Part shown: piece after piece, positions 33,718 through 44,972 of the stretch
How positions within the stretch are numbered: position 1 is the stretch's first letter
Layout: every line of letters begins with the position of its first letter
Origin: Gordionus sp. m RMFG-2023
Lineage: Eukaryota > Nematomorpha > Gordioida > Chordodea > Parachordodidae
Direction of reading: 5' to 3'
Length of the DNA stretch: 64,000 nucleotides
NCBI RefSeq assembly: GCF_954871325.1
Contig: NC_088779.1
Location: 27,142,869 to 27,206,868, forward strand
The notes under the pieces: model-generated
Database searches by the model: none
What the model was told of the DNA's origin: nothing
What the model saw: the letters and a program-made list of their open reading frames with translations, nothing else
Made by a program: the position numbers and the translations under genes

Positions 33718-35511
33718 GCCCGTTCGACTTATAATGAACGATATTTTTCAATATTCAACTGTTTATCAAAAGAAAGGCGAACGCGAGTAAAATAAAAAAA
33801 AATATTGATACCTATCACTTTTTGATTAAAGATTTTTTTAATTATAAAAGAGTTGATTAGTGAATTCAATGAGTAAAATTAGAAAATAAATTAGGCAGAA
33901 TTATACTATTTTTAAAAATCCGTAATTTTTCTTGACCTTCATGAGCGTTATATAAATTTTGCTTTTCGTGAGTGGACGGGGCGGGCTAAAAAAAATAACT
34001 GAATATCATACATGAGTGTGCTTAAAATATTTTAGTATAAACGTGAGTGTGCGGGTCGTGAATAAAAAATCAGGCCCACGCCCACCTCTAATATTTATTA
34101 AAATAAAATATGTCTTATTGAATTTTAATAAAATTTGATCTTTGTTTAGCAAATTTCTCTGTTGTTTAGCAATATGCTATATGATGGCTAATGTTGTATA
34201 AAGTGGTAATATTTTTTTGATTGCTCGTCAACTCTGCCCTTAGACTTTTTTAAATATTTTATTGTATTTCCAGTGGTGTCAACCATTTTATGTGCAAAGT
34301 TTATTTATATTTGTGTTTTCTTTTATTTTGGTTAAGTATCTTCTTTTTTTGTAATGAACTATATATCCTAAATAGCGGGAGAATTTAGAATAGAGGCGCA
34401 GAACATAAGTATTTTTGAAAGATCTAAATAGGTTTTAGATTTAAAAGAGATCGTATTAGAAAAAATTAAGAACTTGTATATTCAAAAAATGTTCCTTTTT
34501 TTACATTGCGTTAAATTGAATTTTCCCTATAAAAGGGGCCGAAATCATTTTATATTAAAGATAATATGTAGGTTTATAAACTTATAAAAGTTTTAACCTT
34601 ACACTACTAACCTTATGAACGAGTTTCTTTAATACTAGTCTATCGTAAAAATTAAGACGTTATAAAATTTTAAATAATTTAAGAAACAATTGTAGACAAA
34701 AACTGTTATGTATAATAATCGTAAAACATCAACGAATGCTAAAATAAAATTTAATTATAAAAATTGCATTTTTGGCAATGGTGTTTTGTTTGATATATCC
34801 GACAAATGTCTTTTTTTGCAGTGTCCGCAGATTGTTGTCATCATACGCCTCAATTTTATTTGGAAAAACTTGCAAATAATAGATTTGGGAGGAATTTCAC
34901 TTTTTTGCGTTTGGGTTTTTCACAAGAATATTTTCGATCATTATCCGTATAAAGTAATGCAATTTAAGAGAAGGTGTTACCACTGATTTATTAAATTTTC
35001 ATATAATTTTACGCAAAATACCTTTCTTGTTAATATAAATAGATTTTTATTATTCATAGTACTTTTATATATAATCCTAGAATTGCAAGAATCATTCAAT
35101 AACCCATAAAATTTACATAATAGCCAACTCACCAAAAAAAATTTTACGTTTTGACTTATCATTCGTAATTTTTTTACAGAAAATAATGAATATTTAACAA
35201 TCTTATCTCCGTAGTTTATAAGTGATCGTTTCCCTATCTTCTTAATGTTAATTTAATTTTATCTATCAACTTTCCTCTCATATTAATGTTATAAAATTGA
35301 GGGAGGCTAAATACCTAATAAATTTTCGATCGATTCACCAGGCTTATCCGGCCCGACAAAATCGGTTTTAGATCAAAATTTGACTTCTGAAATGAATTTT
35401 TTTTTGCCAACGATTAGATTTGAACCCTTGCCCCTCCCATTCGCTCTAGAGACAAAGGTTCTCCCCAAGCACCCTCATACATTTTATAAAATAAGACCAA
35501 TATATTTATCA
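33718..35511. other. Spacer with one hAT-like fragment, no gene
   Basis: At 33,950-34,092 gtgagtggacggggcgggct and caggcccacgcccacctctaa resemble the ends of the hAT relic at 53-54.5 kb. The rest is A/T-rich; the 92-codon frame at 34708 has no family motif. Confidence 0.4.
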
Positions 35512-35640
35512 GAGTTGTTAAAATATACTTTCCAAATGGATCTAGATATAAATACATAGTCTAAAAGACGCATCTAGAGATACAATTTTTACTTTACTTA
35601 TATATAAGGGTTTGCGGTTGTTTTTGAACCGATACTTTTA
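35512..35640. mobile_element. Fold-back MITE, relative of 16498-16612
   Basis: cagagttgttaaaatatact, tccaaatggatctagatata and gtttttgaaccgatactt; the left half is the reverse complement of the right half of the 16.5-kb copy. Confidence 0.45.
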
Positions 35641-35644
35641 TGTA

Positions 35645-35834
35645 GTGTTTTCAAAAGGCTCGATTAAGATTATAAATATAATGCTATTATGGAAACCTGG
35701 AGATTTTGCTGATAGGTGGTAGAAAGGTTTGGACATCTGTTTGCCAAATCTCGAGGCTTACACAATATTATTTTGGTTAAAATCTTAATCGAGCGTTTTT
35801 AAAAATCAACCAAAATCGGGCTTTTTAACAACAC
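35645..35834. mobile_element. MITE family A variant, TA-flanked
   Basis: GTGTTTTCAAAAGGCTCGAT start and GGGCTTTTTAACAACAC end, TA at 35643-35644 and 35835-35836. Internally palindromic around 'aaaggtttggacatctg'. Confidence 0.7.
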
Positions 35835-35931
35835 TATTATTAAGTGAGCTCAAAGTACGTATACAATATTTTTATATTTTGTTCTCATTCAATTCGAACA
35901 TCATATAAAAAAAATAATATAATGTCAATGC

Positions 35932-36270
35932 TGTTGTAGCTGTTGAAAAAAAGAAATAAATTTAATATAATACATCAAATGTCAGTTATTTTCTGACAAG
36001 AAAATAAGTTTTCCTGGTGGATGGAGGGAAAACGTGATCATCACATGGGTTGTTGTTAAAAAAGAACATTCTTTGTTTGGATTTGGAGTTGAGATATTGA
36101 AGACGAGATTGATTGGGAAGATTTAGTATATTTATATTTTATATATATGCTGAATAAAGATGAATTGTATTAATGTTTATAATATTTATTTAATATTATT
36201 AGAAAGGATTATTTTGGATTGATAAGTTATATTTGTGAGAGTAAAGGGTTGAGAGTAAAGGGCCTTTTAT
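35932..36270 (+). mobile_element. LTR-like dispersed repeat (possible solo LTR), second copy
   Basis: Begins TGTTGTAGCTGTTGAA and matches 11981-12320 throughout, including ggttgttgtta, cattctttgtttggatttgg, tgctgaataaagatgaat and gagagtaaagggttgagag. AATGC precedes the start and recurs shortly after the shared region (about 36,289), a possible 5-bp duplication if the end is slightly further right. No internal region present. Confidence 0.5.
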
Positions 36271-36448
36271 TTTTATTATTTTTCAAAAAATGCCACTACT
36301 TTTTATCGTTTTTTCGAACATATTCTAATTTAAAACGAGCATTTATAAAAAAAAAGATTATATTAAAACATAATTTATTCATTAAAAGTCAGCGGAATAT
36401 CTTGAAAATTATTTTAAAAAATAGTAAATAAATTTATTAGCTTGAAAT

Positions 36449-36826
36449 TAGAGATCTGCAAAAGAAGGCCCGGCCCGTACCCGACTCAAACAAGCTTCGG
36501 GCTCAGCTTTATTTTAAAATTTGGTTCGGATTTTTTTAAATATATTTAAATTATCTATTTTATATTGAATATTTTAGGTTAAATAAAAATATTTGATTTT
36601 ATTTATAGAACTAGACGCCATATAACATATGTCTTTTATTTTGAGTAATTATAAAAACTAATTTCTATATTTAAATAAGTTGGGGCCGAGTCGGTAAATT
36701 TTCTTTAAAAAAATTTCGGGTTCGGGCCGGGTCGGCAAAACTTTTTTAAAAAAATTCGGACGTGGCCGGGTTTGAAAAATTCGGACCGGGCAGGGTTTGA
36801 AAAATTATGCCCGATGCAGATCACTA
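36449..36826. mobile_element. GC-subterminal hAT MITE with perfect 8-bp duplication
   Basis: 378 bp, ends TAGAGATCTGCAAAAG and ATGCAGATCACTA, flanked by CTTGAAAT at 36441-36448 and 36827-36834. Subterminal ggcccggcccg, gggccgggtcgg and ggaccgggcaggg blocks separated by A/T runs; the conserved middle is shared with 14463-14830. The 8-bp duplication and the (C/T)AGAG...TGCA terminus define it as hAT. Confidence 0.92.
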
Positions 36827-36834
36827 CTTGAAAT

Positions 36835-37964
36835 AATTTTATGCATCGATGGTACTGTTTTTAATAATTAATAGGCGTCCACTTTTTTTAAAAAGTGGCA
36901 TATCTAGATAATATTTTATCTGTCACAAACTAGACTGGAGGGAATTCCACCAGGTTTCATGGCCCGTTAGAGATTTGCACGGAGATACCCCAGCCAGGCC
37001 AAAAAATTTCCTAAAATTTGGGCTCGGCTCGTGAATATTTTTTATACGAATTTTCCGATAACAAATTTTTAATATCTATAAATAATATTTTTTCCCCAAA
37101 ATCAATTAAGTTAATTAATACTCTTATTTATAACTATATTTATGGCTATCTATTTTTACAACAACCTTTTTTATAAATCATTTGTGTTTGATATCTGAAT
37201 TGTATATTTGTTTATTGGATTAATTTAATGTTAATTTACTATATTATTTATAGATTTCGTATTTTAAGTTAGTAGACAGCTGTTAAAATAGAAAGATATC
37301 AATATATTATAATTTATTTTAAATAGTAAATCAAATTATTAGATTTATACCTGAACTGTATTAAAATTTAACGAAAAATCCCGAATTTGCGATATTCCTT
37401 TGCATGATTTTTATATTTAATTAAAATCATATTATTTTTTTGAAAATTTAAATACATTTTCTACTCTTTCTTTTCTTTTTTGGAAAACGTAGGCAAGAAA
37501 CTTTTAATTTTGCAAAATCACGATTTTTCTTAAAAATCAAATCATTTCATTCACAAAATTTAAGACAAATAATCGTTAAAAAGTTAACTGGATTACAAAT
37601 TTTGAGTAGCTCAAAAATGTGTTTCAAAAGTAACTTAATTGAGGTAACATTTTTAAAGTTATAATTTAATACAGCAATTGGGTGTCTAAAAAAAATAGCT
37701 ATAATAAGTGAGTGGTTATCTAGTAATATTTAATTCAACTACATTAAACAACAGTTTAAAGTTATAGTTTTTTTAAAAATGCAAACCATTAAAAACACCA
37801 CATCCTATGACAAATGAATGATAACTTTAGTCATTTATTTATATGTAATTAGGAAAAATTTTTGCTTTCCTTATTTTTAAATTTAGAAATAAAATAAATA
37901 GTTCGTATATTGTATTATAAATAAATAATAATCGCGCTGCTCCATTATCTAATTTTGAACTCCC
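36835..37964. other. MACROD 3' flank, A/T-rich
   Basis: A lone hAT left end (tagagatttgcacgg, cagccaggcc) lies at about 36,967-37,035. No other feature recognised. Confidence 0.45.
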
Positions 37965-40465
37965 TCATTTGGGAAAATATGCAGGCATGTATTTGTAGTA
38001 GGCGTCAAAGTCAATCTGAAGAAACAAGCAAAAAATAACGTTATCAACGTCCATGTAGCCCCGGTCGGTTTCTAACCAAAGTCGGACTGTGTTGAGAGCT
38101 ATTTGGCAAGCGTTTTCGTTCGGGTAACCATAGACGCCCGTGGAAATGCAAGGAAAGGCTATGGATTTCAGATTTTTGGACCTCATCAAACTTCACAGGT
38201 TATATTTGTTAAAAGGTATCATATATAGCAAGATAGAAATAATAATTATGTATTTTCTTATTTACCATCCTTGAATCGCCCATACATTTTTATAAAGATT
38301 CACAACATTTCTTTCTCGAATTCACATTACAATTTATTGGTGATTAATTGTACAATTCCCAACTTTGACGTTATTATTCATGATCAAAAATCTTAAGCTA
38401 TTCATGATATCGGAAAATTATTTTTTTTGCACAACAAAATATGAATTTTAACCCTTCAGTTGGTAAGGAGGAAAAAAAACTTCCTCGAGTGGTAAAATGG
38501 GATTAATGAGACATCCGTTGTTATCATTTAACACCTCATTAAAATTTTAAGCATTTACGAAATTTAGTTTACCGAAAATGGTAAATAAAAATAAACTTTA
38601 AAAAGTTTTTTGTAAAGATCGCTAAAAAAAATAATAGCTGAAATATATTTCCACTGACTTTTTCAAAATTAATAAATATCTGACAAATAATCATAAATCA
38701 TAATACTTGTATTTAAAATAAACATTAGTAAATTTTAATTGGTGAGGAAAAATATTTTAGATTTCTGATATTTTTTTTAAAAAAAAACTTACTTAAAGTC
38801 ATATTTTTCAGTAATCCAACCAGTGTTAAAGGTTTATAATTTTAAAAACTAGCCAGCATAATTTGAAAATTTTCCTAAAAAGATCATTTTATATTAACAA
38901 TTAATTTTCTAGATATCTTGGATCTTGAAATCCATCTTACCAGTTGAAGGGTTAAGAAAATATTCTTCCTAACTTCAAGCAATTTTGATAGCATTGGGCC
39001 AATTTTTGGGGGTTTTCTCCAATCGGGCCCACAGTATGGATGACGTACTTAGCTGGCAGGTTATAACCACCCGTTATTTTGGCATCACCCATCTCGCAAC
39101 CGCCCAGGAGCAAGCACTCTGATTTTAGGTCTGGTCCAGCAGCTAAATGAATAGCTCCATCTACCCCTCCACCTCCCGTCAAGGATTTATTAGCTGCATT
39201 CACTATACAATCAATTTCTAATGTCGTTATATCGCCCTTGTATATGTAAATTTTTGAGTTTATTTCTGGAAATATCTTGTAGTGTGAGTTTATTTTGTCA
39301 TTTGTATCTATTAATTAATTATTTTTGCAATATATTTATTGTGAGTTAATAAAACTCTTCATTGGAGAGTGGGGGGGGGGGGGGGGGTAGTAAGTGAAGC
39401 CAAGGAAAATTTTTGTGGAATTAAATTATAGAAAAACTAATGATTATAAATTTCATAGGGGGGATTAAGGTCAATTTATATAAATATCAACGTTATTTTT
39501 AGAAAAACAAATAAATTGGCATTATTCATGCATATCAAAAAAACGTAAATAAATTTGGTGTATAGGTGTGGCTAGTATTTTCATGGGGACCAGGTTCCGT
39601 TATGATTTGAAACAAGATCAAAATGGTAAACCCAGTTCAGTTTAAAGTGGGCTGGGAAAAAATAGGTTCAAATAATCTTTTTAAAATGAGAATTAAAATA
39701 TTAATTAAAAATTTTAAAAAATTATTTTGAAAACTAAATTTAAAATTGTGTTTTTTAGGGGTATATAATATTTCATTCAACACTAATGCAAATTATAATG
39801 TAATTTTGAATACCTTTATAACATTTAAATTATTTATATTTATTCTTTTTATTCATCAGTACTAAATCATACTTATCCTATCAGAACATGTCTAATTTAT
39901 CCTCATAAAATTTTTTTAATGAATCTAATTGGTTAAGGTCCCACTGAGATTAAAAATGGGTCTAGATTCGCAAAATTCAATCTGAATCTTGTTCACAGCT
40001 CCAGGAAATCTCTAAGCAATAAAACACTGGAAGTATCTATAATTGGTAACTTTTAATCTTATACTTATTGTCAGGTCTATATCAGGAAAAAGAAATATAT
40101 TAAATGTCTCTCAAGCTATCCATTGTGTTAAATATTTATTTATTTAAATAAAAAAAATTCTAGGGGCAGTTTCAAGTTTTAAGAGCAATTGTACAATGTG
40201 AGTCCTAGATGTTGTGTTTATATCATAAAAATAAAGCAAGTTAACCTGGTAAATCTAATTCTGCCCAGCTTATTAAAGATTTTGGTTCCACATATTCATT
40301 CTTGCACTTATAAAATTTTCTTTTATTATTAGGAGTCAAATTCAAATAGTATTCTATTATAAAAATTTACTATATATATGTATATATATAAAATCACATA
40401 TTTTTACCCTTTGTTAAAGTAATTTCAGGATCTTTTACTTCTTTTGTATTTTTATCAGAAGGCAT
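37965..40465 (-). CDS. MACROD: MACROD-type mono-ADP-ribosyl hydrolase, complete
   Basis: Removes ADP-ribose from acidic side chains and deacetylates O-acetyl-ADP-ribose. Four exons: 40465-40408, 40353-40246, 39307-38974, 38190-37965, totalling 726 nt and 241 aa, all GT-AG and in phase. The ATG gives [12 protein letters not shown]. An N-terminal helical segment ([24 protein letters not shown]; residues 24-49) matches the leader that precedes the fold in animal MACROD1/2. The macro domain spans about residues 73-240: [74 protein letters not shown]. The catalytic trio Asn95, Asp105, His109 has the spacing of MACROD1 N174/D184/H188. Introns are 54, 938 and 783 nt. No signal or organelle targeting peptide is evident, so nuclear/cytosolic location is likely. 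Confidence 0.93.
39371..39387 (+). repeat. Poly-G tract, 17 G
   Basis: The longest homopolymer in the window, in MACROD intron 2 close to its acceptor; it is poly-C in the transcript. Confidence 0.95.
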
Positions 40466-41203
40466 TTTAGTTAAATATCTAATGTTGTGCTTATAAAGTA
40501 GGCAAGTTAAATTAAAATATCGCATTTGTGAAAGTCATCTCATTAGTTTTTGAAATATTTATGATATATGGTTCTGCGTAAAAAAACACCGAAAAAGGAG
40601 TGACTGGCTGAAGTGAAGTTTTCAGTCATTAATCAGCTGTTTTGTACAATGTTAGTTTTTAACAACTTACATTATTTAAATTATTCTTTCAGCATATGGA
40701 ATTCAACCATTTTAGATGTCATTCTTATGAAAACAATATTATTGAAAGTAATAACTTATCATATATATACAACTACATTACAATATTAATAATTATAATG
40801 AAACTAACTTAATGCTACAGAATTTTATTTAAGAAATTTTTAAATATATCATTTTGAATTATTAAATTCTATTTAAAAAATATAAATAACATTGTATTCA
40901 TATGCAACTAAATATGTAATTAAAATTTTATTGAAACTAACTTAATATAGGATTTTATGTAAGAATAATTATATCATTTTAAATCTGTCTTATTTTCAGT
41001 ATTAATTTATACATTCTTATGCAACAACATATGTAATTATATAATTATAATAATGAATCTAACTTAATATAAAATTTTTTATAAAAAGTATATTATATCA
41101 TTTTTAATTTGTATAATAGTTATTCTTGTAAATTGCTATTATTAATATGGATATTGATTGTTTTCTTTATATAACATCCATTATTATATCAAAATATTAA
41201 TTA
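40466..41203. other. MACROD: MACROD 5' flank, nothing further recognised
   Basis: A/T-rich sequence upstream of the MACROD start. Three roughly repeated 'gaaactaacttaatata...attttatttaag' segments (about 40,799, 40,935 and 41,055) suggest an old tandem repeat. No promoter motif identified. Confidence 0.4.
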
Positions 41204-42335
41204 TCCCCCCCTTCAGAAATTTATCATGTAAATATCATTTTTAGCTAATAAAAAATATCCCCCTTAGTCCTCCCCCCACTCCCTGACCCTCAAATATGTA
41301 TGCATATATCTTAAATAATAATTTAAAGAAAGAATGTAAAAGTTGATATTTTTTTATAAAACTATTCATCATAATTTATAGATTTTTGGAAAAATAAATT
41401 TATAAATATATAAAATGAAATAAAAATGTTTTTTAATAAATGGAATATAAGCCAAAGATAAGTCTTAAGACAGAAGTGAAATGTATTATAATTATTAATA
41501 ATAGATCCATAAAATTACTAAATAATATAATATATCAAATATATTTTTTTATAAAGTGAGTAATTTTAATTTATTTATCTTAATAAAAGTAAAATATAAT
41601 TATAAAACTATTGATAAAATTAAATCATAAATTAAAAAAATATTAAAGCACAATACAAACAGTGGAATATTATATGTCGTAGATTTACAGTATATCTAAT
41701 TATCAAATGACAATCAAGTAATTTTTACCAATATAGCGAATTATATATTTTACAGAAAACTATAAAATATTGATAAGGACATCAGAAAATATCTTAAGAC
41801 ATTGTGGGATGAATAATATGAAGATTAAATTAAATATCATTTTTACTTTAAATAAATAGATGGCGTTAAATAATTGAATGCAAATTGTTGCTATATTTAA
41901 TATCAAGAGCATTGATTAGTAAAATTTGTTAAATTATTAACTGTAATATATTCTCTAACTGTCAAATATGTCTGTAAAATTGGAATTTTACCTAGTATTT
42001 TATAACTAATTCTATATAATAGAGTAAAATCAACTATATGTCTACTTACTTTTTATAAATAAATTTCTTATAATTGTTTGGAATAAATTATTACCATGCT
42101 TTTATATTATATACAATACAAGTAATTTATTATATTTTTATTTTATATAAACTAATAAAAATATATTTCATATTTGTTCCAGGCTTATTTTTTTTATTAA
42201 AATTTGTAAATATTTTTTATGACCATATATAGACTAAAGTAACCCGGCCGAAGGCCCGCCCAAAAGGGAATCTGGGGGCGAAGCCCCCTATAATTTTTTG
42301 ATTCCCCCCTTATGAAAATCCTGGCTACGCCTATG
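41204..42335. mobile_element. CATAGGC-type hAT-like element, left end lost
   Basis: Matches 57059-58192 along its length (ctgaccctcaaatatgtat, gttgatatttttttataaaa, cagtggaatattatatgtcg) and ends CTGGCTACGCCTATG. The first ~45 bp are missing. Near the right end it has an extra GC-rich segment with the perfect hairpin GGGGGCGAAGCCCCC (about 42,274-42,288). Confidence 0.8.
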
Positions 42336-42501
42336 TAATAAATACTACTTTATTTTTTGCAAATTTTATATATATATATATACGTAATGTTTAATTGTGT
42401 CTATAAGCTATTAAATATTACCCAAAGCAAATATAATTTATCATTTTAAGAAAATTAGGTTTGGACCAATGATAATGGTTTGGACTAATAGGTTTGGACT
42501 A

Positions 42502-42713
42502 GTGTTGTTAAAAAACCTGTTTGGGTCGATTTTTAAAAACCAACCGAATATGGTTATAGCCAAAATAATATCAAGCAAGCCTCAAGATATGGCAAATAGG
42601 AGTCTAAACTTTTCTCCCATCTATGAGCAAAATCACCAAGCTTGCATAATATTATTTTGGATAAAATCATAAACCCGCCATTTTTTTAAATTGACTCAAA
42701 TGGGGCTTTTTAC
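42502..42713. mobile_element. MITE family A variant
   Basis: TA-GTGTTGTTAAAAAACC start, then ggtcgatttttaaaaacc, a palindromic middle and a ggggctttttac end. Right terminus slightly eroded. Confidence 0.65.
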
Positions 42714-44972
42714 TAGTAAGAGCTAAGGGCAAGTTTTTATTAGTGTCTAGGTGAGTGTCTTTTTTTAAATTATCCTGTATGCGTGACCAAAGTGGATGAA
42801 TTGTTACCTGCTGTGTAGGATTAATCTAATAAGTACAATATTAGATGATTAGATATTCTATTATTTATAGGTTAATGACTTATATTAAGCTTGTGGATCA
42901 CATTGGGGAGGGGAGGGGGAGGGGGGGGGGGTGTTAGCTTAGGCTATGCAATAGAGATAGGGTTGTTTATAGTAAATCAGGAGAAATACTCATTTTATTA
43001 GAAACCATATCCACTACATTTGGGAAAATCTAAAAGATACTTAGGGCTACTGAACAGCGCGAAGTAGCTAATTAGCTTCTCTTATTGTTTACCAAAGTAT
43101 ACAGTTCAGATTGAATCCCAATACAATCCTGAACCGCGGTAGTGGTTAGCTTATGTCTATACTGCTAGATAAGGGTTAGTCTTTATATTGATGAGGAGGA
43201 ATGCTCATTTATTACCAAACCTTCTACAATTGGGTTAACTGAAAAGTTACTTAGGGTACACATGCTTTATAAATTTTGGCTATTATTTGCTTACTTTTGA
43301 AAATACCCAAAAGAACGCACTTATTATAAACGGGGCCTTATTCTTCGTCTATTTTGCTAGTTATGATTAGTTTTTTGAATTTTAAACATTGGAGAAGACA
43401 GGTAGGTATAAATCTTATATTGAATACCTTTTCTTTTTAACATAAATAAAATCTAGATTAATGGGATTTGAATGTGTCTCAGGATTTCAAAATAATAATA
43501 GATTGCTAGGTTCCCCAATTAATTAGTATGATAGGGGTGGTTTTCTTGATGGCCAACTGCTAGCTTCAACAGTGCTCGGAGTCCACGCAACCTAATCTCA
43601 GTTGAAAGGAGATTTTCTGGATTAAAACTTCCTTCCTCATAACAAAACTTGGAAAACCTCTAGTTTTTTATAAAACCCAACCGAACCGTACCTTATTAAT
43701 TTTAACAGAATCGTAATCGAGATCAATGTATTTTTTTTGTCCCTGGACTTTAACTTTTATTTGTAACAGTTAAAGTATTTTACCATTTTGGTTAGCACCT
43801 TTCAAAATGATGAAGAATCCGAAAATAAATCACAAATTCATATTTTATTTTGATTATATAAATTATGATCTATTTAATGGATGAATTCAAATAAAATATC
43901 ATTAGGTTTTTGGCTGCTAACAAGGATTATCGGCATCAAAAAAAGGGTATTGGTAAATTTCTGGCGATAATTTTGAGCGTCCGACTTCCTATAAATCCAC
44001 TGACGCTTGCCAGCCCCAGGAAGGGGAATTTTTTTTCCAACCTTTTATATATATTATTGTATGGCTCAAGCATTTTGATATAATTATTATCCTGTCTTTC
44101 ATATTTTTAATAAAAATATTGTCATTAATCACTTTTTGAATAAATATGACTTAAAATTAAGAAGTTTATAAACAATTTAATTAGGTTTTTTAAATAAAAC
44201 GCCTTAAAAATAATAAAATATAACAATTATGAAAATAATAAGATACGACTTACACGATATTTATCGTATCAATTAGTATAATACTTTATAAATATTTTGT
44301 ATTTTTTATTAAAGCTAAAAATATTTTTAAAAAATTAATATATTATAAAAATAATAAATATTCTCTCTATAAAATATTTTAAAAAAAAATAAGATTTCTT
44401 TTTTGCAAAAATTATAAAATAAATATATTTATAAGTTATAATAATAATGAGAATATTATCAATTTTCGGAGCGCCTTTAAATTTAAAAAAAAATATACCC
44501 TTATTATTAGATTAAAATGACATAATTAGCTGTTTATAGATAATAGGATACAATACTTAAAAAATATTCTATAAACGAATCCATAAAAATGTATATAATG
44601 AAAAAAAAATTCCTTTTTTGAACTCAAAAAAAGGTCATTAAAAATTATTGAGCAAAAAAATGAATAAAAAAAATATAACTCAGTATGAGGATTAAAGTCT
44701 TTTCGGAATTAATGGACATTGACAATATGGATATAAAAAATATATTAATTAAGACTTTAAATAGAACTATATATATAATTATTACATGAAAATAATTGCA
44801 ACTTTTCAAGTCCCGCGATTTTCTAATTTAGGAATTTTACTTTAATTACACAATTTACCCTCACATTTGATATTTAGAAAACACATTACAATCTAAATAA
44901 CGAGATTTTAAAAGTACAACGTTTAGACATTATTTGCAATTATATTTTATACAACATTCAGTGATGCATTCT
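42714..44972. other. Gene B 3' flank, diverged tandem duplication, no gene
   Basis: G run of 11 at 42921-42931. Two diverged copies of a ~215-bp unit lie at about 42,975 and 43,190 (gaggaatgctcatttatta, gttacttaggg shared). A more complex patch at 43,540-43,640 shows no gene. Beyond 44,050 only A/T-rich sequence. Confidence 0.4.

Noticed and set aside
35400-35480. tRNA-like T-loop (ggttcaaatct on the minus strand)
   Set aside because: The flanking bases do not pair into a T-stem and no D or anticodon arm is present.
42240-42300. Rho-independent terminator-like GC hairpin
   Set aside because: Although GGGGGCGAAGCCCCC is a perfect hairpin, it lies inside a hAT-like element in a eukaryotic genome, so a bacterial-type terminator role is not supported.
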